From Streptomyces sp. RKAG293 (GTDB taxonomy: Bacteria; Actinomycetota; Actinomycetes; Streptomycetales; Streptomycetaceae), in NCBI RefSeq assembly GCF_023701745.1, contig NZ_JAJOZB010000001.1, positions 6,113,501 through 6,177,500 on the forward strand: 64,000 nt of DNA, read 5' to 3'. Every line of letters starts with the position of its first letter. Positions within the stretch are counted from its first letter, which is position 1. Positions 59,111 through 64,000 of the stretch are shown here, piece after piece. Below the pieces are notes generated by a model. The model ran no database searches and was not told where the DNA came from. It worked only from the letters and a program-made list of their open reading frames with translations. Position numbers and translations under genes: made by a program.

Positions 59111-60136
59111 ATGCGTATCGGAGTCCTCACCGCAGGCGGCGACTGCCCCGGCCTCAACGCCGTGATCCGATCGGTCGTGCACCGCGCGCTCACCGGGCAC
59201 GGCGACGAGGTCATCGGCTTCGAGGACGGCTTCGTCGGGCTGCTCGAAGGCCGCTACCGGCCGCTCGGCCTCAACTCGGTCAGCGGCATCCTGGCCCGCG
59301 GCGGCACCATCCTCGGCTCCGCGCGCCTGGAGCGCGGCCGGCTGCGCGAGGCCGCGGACAACGCCGAGGAGCTGTGCCGCCAGTACGGCATCGACGCCCT
59401 CATCCCGATCGGCGGCGAGGGCACCCTGACCGCCGCGAAGATGCTGTCGGACGCCGGAATGCCGGTCGTCGGCGTGCCGAAGACCATCGACAACGACATC
59501 TCGGCCACCGACCGCACCTTCGGCTTCGACACCGCCGTCATGGTCGCCACCGAGGCCATCGACCGTTTGAAGACCACCGCCGAATCCCACCAGCGCGTCA
59601 TGGTCGTCGAGGTGATGGGCCGGCACGCCGGCTGGATCGCCCTGGAGTCCGGCATGGCGGGCGGCGCGCACGGCATCTGCATCCCGGAGCGGCCGTTCGA
59701 CCCCGCCGACCTGGTCGCGATGGTCGAGGAGCGCTTCGCCCGCGGCAAGAAGTTCGCCGTCATCTGCGTCGCCGAGGGCGCCCACCCCGCCGAGGGCACC
59801 ATGGACTACGGCGTCGGCGAGGTCGACAAGTTCGGCCACGAGCGGTTCACCGGCATCGGGACCCGGCTCGCCGTCGAACTGGAGGAGCGCCTCGGCAAGG
59901 AGGCGCGTCCCGTCATCCTCGGCCACGTCCAGCGCGGTGGCGTCCCCACCGCCTACGACCGGGTGCTGGCCAACCGCTTCGGCTGGCACGCGGTCGAAGG
60001 CGTCCACAAGGGCGCCTTCGGGCACATGACCGCGCTGCGCGGCACCCAGATCGAGATGGTGCCGCTCGCGGACGCGGTGGTGGAACTGAAGCGGGTCCCG
60101 GACGAGCGGATGGACGAGGCCGAGTCGGTGTTCTGA
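59111..60136 (+). CDS. pfkA: 6-phosphofructokinase
   Basis: A 341-residue enzyme that phosphorylates fructose 6-phosphate to fructose 1,6-bisphosphate. MRIGVLTAGGDCPGLNAVIR holds the first nucleotide loop, GGEGTL is at 101-106 and PKTIDNDI at 123-130; VMGRHAGWIAL near 178 and GHVQRGGVPTAYDR near 276 bind the sugar phosphate. Residue 104 is Gly, as in ATP-using enzymes, while residue 124 is Lys, as in pyrophosphate-using ones; the Streptomyces group has this pairing and uses ATP. Likely co-transcribed with ldhA (38 bp apart). Confidence 0.96.
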   Translation: MRIGVLTAGGDCPGLNAVIRSVVHRALTGHGDEVIGFEDGFVGLLEGRYRPLGLNSVSGILARGGTILGSARLERGRLREAADNAEELCRQYGIDALIPIGGEGTLTAAKMLSDAGMPVVGVPKTIDNDISATDRTFGFDTAVMVATEAIDRLKTTAESHQRVMVVEVMGRHAGWIALESGMAGGAHGICIPERPFDPADLVAMVEERFARGKKFAVICVAEGAHPAEGTMDYGVGEVDKFGHERFTGIGTRLAVELEERLGKEARPVILGHVQRGGVPTAYDRVLANRFGWHAVEGVHKGAFGHMTALRGTQIEMVPLADAVVELKRVPDERMDEAESVF

Positions 60137-60184
60137 CCGGCCGGTCCTTGCACCCGCCCTCGGGGCCCATTCCAGGGCCGTGGT

Positions 60185-61108
60185 TCAGCCGATGCTGAGG
60201 ACGATCTTCCCGGTGTGGTGGCCGTGCTCGCTGGCGCGGTGCGCCTCGGCGGCGTCCGCCAGCGGGTACGTGCGGGCGATGCGCACCTGCAGCGAACCCT
60301 CCGCGTGCAGGGCCAGCGCGTCGGCCAGCGCCGCCTCGGTACGGTCCTGGCCGGGGCCGCCGCCGGAGAAGCGCACCTGGTGAGCGGGGGCGTGCATCGC
60401 GTCGGCGATGGTCACCACCCGCTCGGGGCCGCCGGCCAGCTCCACCGAGACGCCCAGCACGTCCCGGCCCGCCGCGTCCAGGACGGCGTCGACGGGACCG
60501 TCGGACACGGCGCGGACCCGCTCGGCCAGGCCGTCGCCGTACGTGACGGGAACGGCGCCCAGCGAGCGCAGGTACTCGTGGTTCGCCTCGCTCGCCGTGC
60601 CGATGACGCGGACGCCGCGGGCCACCGCGAACTGCACCGCCAGTGTGCCGACGCCGCCGGCCGCGGCGTGGATCAGCAGTGTCTCGCCCGCTTTCACGTC
60701 CAGCAGTTCCAGGGTGCGCCAGGCGGTCTCGGCGGCGACGGGCAGTGCCGCGGCCTCCGCCCAGGACAGTGAGGCGGGCTTGACCGCCAGCCGGCCGGCG
60801 TCGACCACCAGCTGCTCGGCGTAGGCCCCGGCGACCGGACCGAAGACCTCGTCGCCGACCGCCAGGCCGGTGGCGCCCTCGCCGACCGCCTCCACAGTGC
60901 CTGACGCCTCCAGGCCGGGTACGTGCGGCAGTTCCACCGGGAAGACGGCGGACACCGCGCCGCTGCGGATCTTGCAGTCGAGCGGGTTCACTCCGGCGGC
61001 GTGCACGGTCAGCCGCACCTGGCCCGGTCCGGGAGCGGGCACCTCGATGTCGGTGGGCTGCAGGACGTCGGCGTCGCCGTACGCCGCGAACGCAATGGCC
61101 TTCGTCAT
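60185..61108 (-). CDS. MDR-family NADP-dependent oxidoreductase (quinone reductase type)
   Basis: A 307-residue zinc-free medium-chain dehydrogenase/reductase. The GroES-like N-terminal domain starts MTKAIAFAAYGDADVLQPTD and has VHAAGVNPLDCKIRSG; the Rossmann domain carries LLIHAAAGGVGTLAVQFAVARG (about 140-161). No structural or catalytic zinc cysteines are visible. GAGGAG lies 9 nt before the ATG. It is divergent from the LuxR-type regulator gene, which may control it. Substrate unknown. Confidence 0.92.
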   Translation of the reverse strand: MTKAIAFAAYGDADVLQPTDIEVPAPGPGQVRLTVHAAGVNPLDCKIRSGAVSAVFPVELPHVPGLEASGTVEAVGEGATGLAVGDEVFGPVAGAYAEQLVVDAGRLAVKPASLSWAEAAALPVAAETAWRTLELLDVKAGETLLIHAAAGGVGTLAVQFAVARGVRVIGTASEANHEYLRSLGAVPVTYGDGLAERVRAVSDGPVDAVLDAAGRDVLGVSVELAGGPERVVTIADAMHAPAHQVRFSGGGPGQDRTEAALADALALHAEGSLQVRIARTYPLADAAEAHRASEHGHHTGKIVLSIG

Positions 61109-61273
61109 GGGAACGCACTCCTCAAAGTGGTGGACCGAACCGTTCAGGACCGGTCTCGTCGTCGTGTTCTCAGCCTGGCCCGTGCGTCCCGGAAACCCGC
61201 CCCGCCTTTCGGACAGTCCCACCTGTCCGAAAGACCAGGCCGTTCCGGAGCCGTGCCCAGTACCGTTGACGCT

Positions 61274-62557
61274 ATGGAATCCAGCGCCTGGAACGAACCG
61301 GAACACGCCCTGACCGTGGCCCTGGAAGTCGTCCGGGCCCCGCTCGGCCAGACGCTCCCGACCCTGTCCGCGGTACTGGACGGACTGATCCCGCACCGGG
61401 CCGCGGCGAAGCTGACCGGATACTGCGCGCACTACCCGATGAAGACCTCGGGTGCGGCCGAGGTCGCCGAGCGGATCACCAGCGCGGAATTGAGCCGGCT
61501 GGCCGGTGTCGTTCCGGTCGGCCGCCCCTGGCAGGGCGAGGCGGTCGTGGCGGGCGCCACCCGGCAGGTCTTCGCGGCGGCCTCCGCCGCCGCGGGCAGC
61601 AACGGGGCGCTGCTGGTCCTCGTCGACACCCCCGTGGAACCGCTGCCGGAGGCGGCCGCCGGGGTCGTCCAGCGGCTGTGGGACCTGGTCTGTGTCCATC
61701 TGGACCACCGGGCCGCCGACGCGCCGCCGGGGATGGCCGCCCGCTCCCGGGCCACGGCGAGCGAGCGGGCCAGGGTCATCGCCGAACTCGGCGAGGCCCA
61801 GGCCGCGGTCCTCTCCGGTCTGCTCGGCACCCTGCGCTCCAGGAACCTGGACGACGCCACCGCCCGCCGCACCGCCGCCGACCTGGCGGTCTCCGCGATG
61901 ATCGAACTGCGCTCGGCGGCCGACCGCGAACAGGGCCTCAGCGAGGAGCCCGCCGACGCCGCGTTCGCCCGGATCGCCGCCGAACTCGACCCGCTGGTGC
62001 GCTACGGGCCGGTCCAACTCGACCTGCGCGCCCCGGACTCCGGGCGGACGCTGCCCGTCGACACCGCGCACGCCGCCCGCGCCGTGACCCGCGCGGTGGT
62101 GCTGGCGATGCTGGAGCAGGCGGAGCTGAGCCGGATCCACGTCGGCTGGCAGGTCGACGACGACATCCTGCGGGTCACCGTCCGCGACGACGGGCCCGGC
62201 TCGCTGGCCTCCGAGGCGCTCACCGTCCACCGGGTCACCGACCGGCTCAAGGCGCTCGGCGGCCGGCTGGTCCTCGACGCGGTCCCTGGCTGGGGCACCA
62301 CCGTCACCGGCACCGTCCCGCTGGGACCGGTCACCGCCCCGGCCGCCCACCCGCTCGCCGCCCTGGGCACACGGGAGCTGGAAGTCCTCGAGCATCTCGT
62401 GCGGGGACACCGCAACCGGGCCATCGCCGAGGACCTGCACATCAGCGAGTCCACGGTGAAGTTCCACGTCGCGAACATCCTGAACAAGCTCGATGTCGAC
62501 ACCCGCGGCGAGGCCGCGGCGCTGGCCCGTTCCGCCGGGGACATTGCGGCCGCTTGA
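61274..62557 (+). CDS. LuxR-type regulator fused to a degenerate histidine-kinase module
   Basis: A 427-residue protein in three parts. Residues 1-160 are an unrecognised sensor-like domain. Residues 165-350 look like a NarL-type kinase core: ERARVIAELGEAQAAVLSGLL matches the dimerisation helix, but the phospho-His of ELHD is Gly (ELGE), and the ATPase domain keeps RVTVRDDGPGS but has VLAMLEQA where the N-box Asn belongs. Residues 360-420 are a complete LuxR helix-turn-helix (LGTRELEVLEHLVRGHRNRAI, ESTVKFHVANILNKL). So kinase activity is unlikely and the module may instead bind a ligand or dimerise. Divergent from the MDR oxidoreductase gene. Confidence 0.9.
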   Translation: MESSAWNEPEHALTVALEVVRAPLGQTLPTLSAVLDGLIPHRAAAKLTGYCAHYPMKTSGAAEVAERITSAELSRLAGVVPVGRPWQGEAVVAGATRQVFAAASAAAGSNGALLVLVDTPVEPLPEAAAGVVQRLWDLVCVHLDHRAADAPPGMAARSRATASERARVIAELGEAQAAVLSGLLGTLRSRNLDDATARRTAADLAVSAMIELRSAADREQGLSEEPADAAFARIAAELDPLVRYGPVQLDLRAPDSGRTLPVDTAHAARAVTRAVVLAMLEQAELSRIHVGWQVDDDILRVTVRDDGPGSLASEALTVHRVTDRLKALGGRLVLDAVPGWGTTVTGTVPLGPVTAPAAHPLAALGTRELEVLEHLVRGHRNRAIAEDLHISESTVKFHVANILNKLDVDTRGEAAALARSAGDIAAA

Positions 62558-62668
62558 CGGACGATTCCGCAGAAGTACCCCGAACGCGCCAAGTACTTGA
62601 TCCGGCGGCCACCGGCGGTGCAGTCTGATCCATCCGACGACGGAGGCGGATGAAGGAAGGTGCCCCGC

Positions 62669-63142
62669 GTGGCGACGACGGCGGACGAGGCGCCCGGCTA
62701 CGGCTCAGCCCACCGACCCGGCGACTGGCGGTGGACGCTGTTCTGCTGTCTGGCGGCCGCGGGTCTGCTCGGGGGCGTGCTGGGCGGCACTCTCTTCGAA
62801 CTGACCGAGTACGGGCAGTACACCTATCTCGCCCTCGGGCCGATCGTCGGCGGTGTGCTCGGAGCGGTCTCGGGCGGTCTGGCCGGCGGGCTGCTGGCCT
62901 GTCTGCCGCCGCGCTGGGCGTTCGCCCCCGGGACGGCGCCGGCATCGGCCGCCGCGGTGGTGATCCTGCTGGAGCTGGGCACCGTCGACGCGTTCACCTC
63001 CGAGGGTGCCGTGGAGCAGTTCTTCTCCGGCGGCCCCGGGCTGCTGATGCTGCTCGTGCCCGCGCTGGCCGCGGCCGGTGTCGCGCACGCGGTGGCGCGC
63101 GGCTGCCGGCGGTTCGGCGGAGCGTTCTCCGGCACCGCGTGA
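62669..63142 (+). CDS. Small Gly/Ala/Leu-rich membrane protein
   Basis: A 157-residue protein with about four hydrophobic segments (WTLFCCLAAAGLLGGVLGGT, YLALGPIVGGVLGAVSGGLA, APASAAAVVILLELG, LLMLLVPALAAAGVAHAV). GTG at 62669 has GGAAGG 8 nt upstream. No family recognised. It is between the LuxR-type gene and the convergent chitinase gene. Confidence 0.75.
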   Translation: MATTADEAPGYGSAHRPGDWRWTLFCCLAAAGLLGGVLGGTLFELTEYGQYTYLALGPIVGGVLGAVSGGLAGGLLACLPPRWAFAPGTAPASAAAVVILLELGTVDAFTSEGAVEQFFSGGPGLLMLLVPALAAAGVAHAVARGCRRFGGAFSGTA

Positions 63143-63221
63143 CCGCGCCCCGGGCGACAGCTCGGGGCTGCGGGCCGGGGCGCGGAATCCATGCGTGCGA
63201 CAGGTGCGGTGTCGGCCGGCC

Positions 63222-64000
63222 TCAGCCGGTGTAGGCCGCGAGCGCCTTGGTGAAGTCCCAGTTGTTCTGGCTGATTCCGCTGCAGGCGTCCGCGTCGGTG
63301 CCGGAACCGCACTTGCGGTCGCGGTTGACGGCCCAGAAGCTGACGCGGGCCAGGTGGTGGCTGGTCGCGTAGGAGACCATCGACTTGAAGTTGGCGAGGG
63401 TGACCTTTTCGCCGGCGCTGTCGGTGATGCCGTTCATCGAGGAGAAGCCGACCTTGCGGTAGGCCGCGTCCGAGGAGAGCCCGTAGGCGCTGGCGACGGC
63501 GTTCTTCAGACCGTCGACCGCGGACTTGGTGGTGGCGGCCATGTCGACGGCGCCCTGGTCGTAGTCGAACGGCATGACCGCCCAGCCGTCGGCGTTCAAC
63601 CCGGCCGCGGCGCCCTTCTTGATCAGGTCCTTGCCGTTGGAGTCGGGCCCCGTGGGGGTGGTGCCGAAGGTGAGGTAGACCTTCACGCCGCTGTTGTTGG
63701 TCTTGATGATCTTCAGGGCGTCCACGGTGCGCTTGCGGACCGTGGCGTTCTCGACCGCCGAGGCCTCGATGTCGATGTCGATGGACTTCAGCTGGTAGGC
63801 GTTGATCGCCTTCTGGTACGCGCCGGCCAGTGCGGAGGCCGAAGTGCACTTCTCTTCGAGCTTGTTGCCGCTCCAGCCGCCGAAGGAGATGGTGACGTCG
63901 CCGCCCGCGTTGCGGATCGCGTTGATCGTCGACGCGTCGGTGCCTCCGGTGAGCGCGCGGCTCCCGTCCCACTTGGGATTGCAGCCGCCGTCGGAGAGCA
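63222..64000 (-). CDS. Family 18 chitinase, C-terminal part
   Basis: The gene enters from the right edge, so only its last 259 codons are seen. GGDVTISFGGWSGNKLEEKC is the second beta strand motif of GH18 chitinases and LKSIDIDIEASAVEN carries the DxxDxDxE-type catalytic motif, with the Glu acid/base. VKVYLTFGTTPTGPDSNG, WAVMPFDYDQGAVDM and ARVSFWAVNRDRKCG complete the barrel; the C-terminal CGSGTDADACSGISQNNWDF block is typical of the subfamily of small secreted actinobacterial chitinases. The 5' part and promoter are outside the window. The stop is at 63222. Confidence 0.9.
   Translation of the reverse strand, partial: LSDGGCNPKWDGSRALTGGTDASTINAIRNAGGDVTISFGGWSGNKLEEKCTSASALAGAYQKAINAYQLKSIDIDIEASAVENATVRKRTVDALKIIKTNNSGVKVYLTFGTTPTGPDSNGKDLIKKGAAAGLNADGWAVMPFDYDQGAVDMAATTKSAVDGLKNAVASAYGLSSDAAYRKVGFSSMNGITDSAGEKVTLANFKSMVSYATSHHLARVSFWAVNRDRKCGSGTDADACSGISQNNWDFTKALAAYTG

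Overview
The window is high-GC actinobacterial DNA of Streptomyces type. The support is codon use, GTG/TTG starts, long antisense shadow reading frames, the polar-growth coiled-coil pair scy/filP, NucS instead of MutS/L, and a gene order that matches, from memory, the chromosomal core around SCO5376 to SCO5426 of S. coelicolor. No tRNA, rRNA, CRISPR array, integrase or transposase was seen.

Layout. Positions 1-2.2 kb: the 5' end of a secreted chitinase gene, its two promoter repeats and the divergent-type two-component pair chiS/chiR. 2.3-10.7 kb: cobalamin adenosyltransferase, 3-hydroxybutyryl-CoA dehydrogenase, a STAS protein without the usual serine, a membrane-tethered degenerate P-loop protein, nucS, and small conserved proteins. 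10.7-14.8 kb: two paralogous ABC exporter cassettes. 14.9-19.5 kb: filP and scy. 19.7-22.5 kb: methylmalonyl-CoA epimerase, thiolase and meaB. Then a large imperfect hairpin, a MarR regulator, three tandem AIM24 genes and DUF2127/DUF3817/thiamine-binding proteins. 27-35.4 kb: ArsR/MFS divergent pair, FemX-like and MurJ-like envelope genes facing away from each other, and an overlapping operon of ECF sigma factor, membrane protein and lipoprotein L,D-transpeptidase. 35.6-38.7 kb: MarR, DUF3817, isobutyryl-CoA mutase large subunit behind a long perfect palindrome. 38.7-43 kb: a two-component system divergent from a MurG-like glycosyltransferase plus LegB-like 4,6-dehydratase operon.

The clearest accessory insertion is 43.1-47.2 kb. 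It holds a giant Ala-rich coiled-coil protein with a short C-terminal domain that looks like a toxin, overlapped by a small gene that looks like its immunity partner. The large gene has a probable frameshift in a run of C near its 5' end. Next come a TetR gene, a redox-dead thioredoxin/TPR protein, and a secreted/membrane trio (DUF6230, DUF6114, Pro/Thr-rich protein).

Positions 52.5-60.1 kb are central carbon genes: pyk, ackA and pta on one strand, then D-lactate dehydrogenase and pfkA on the other. Between pta and ldhA lies decayed sequence still recognisable as pyruvate formate-lyase and its activating enzyme, so this was probably once a complete mixed-acid fermentation cluster. The window ends with an MDR oxidoreductase, a LuxR protein carrying a dead kinase module, a membrane protein and the 3' part of a second family 18 chitinase gene.
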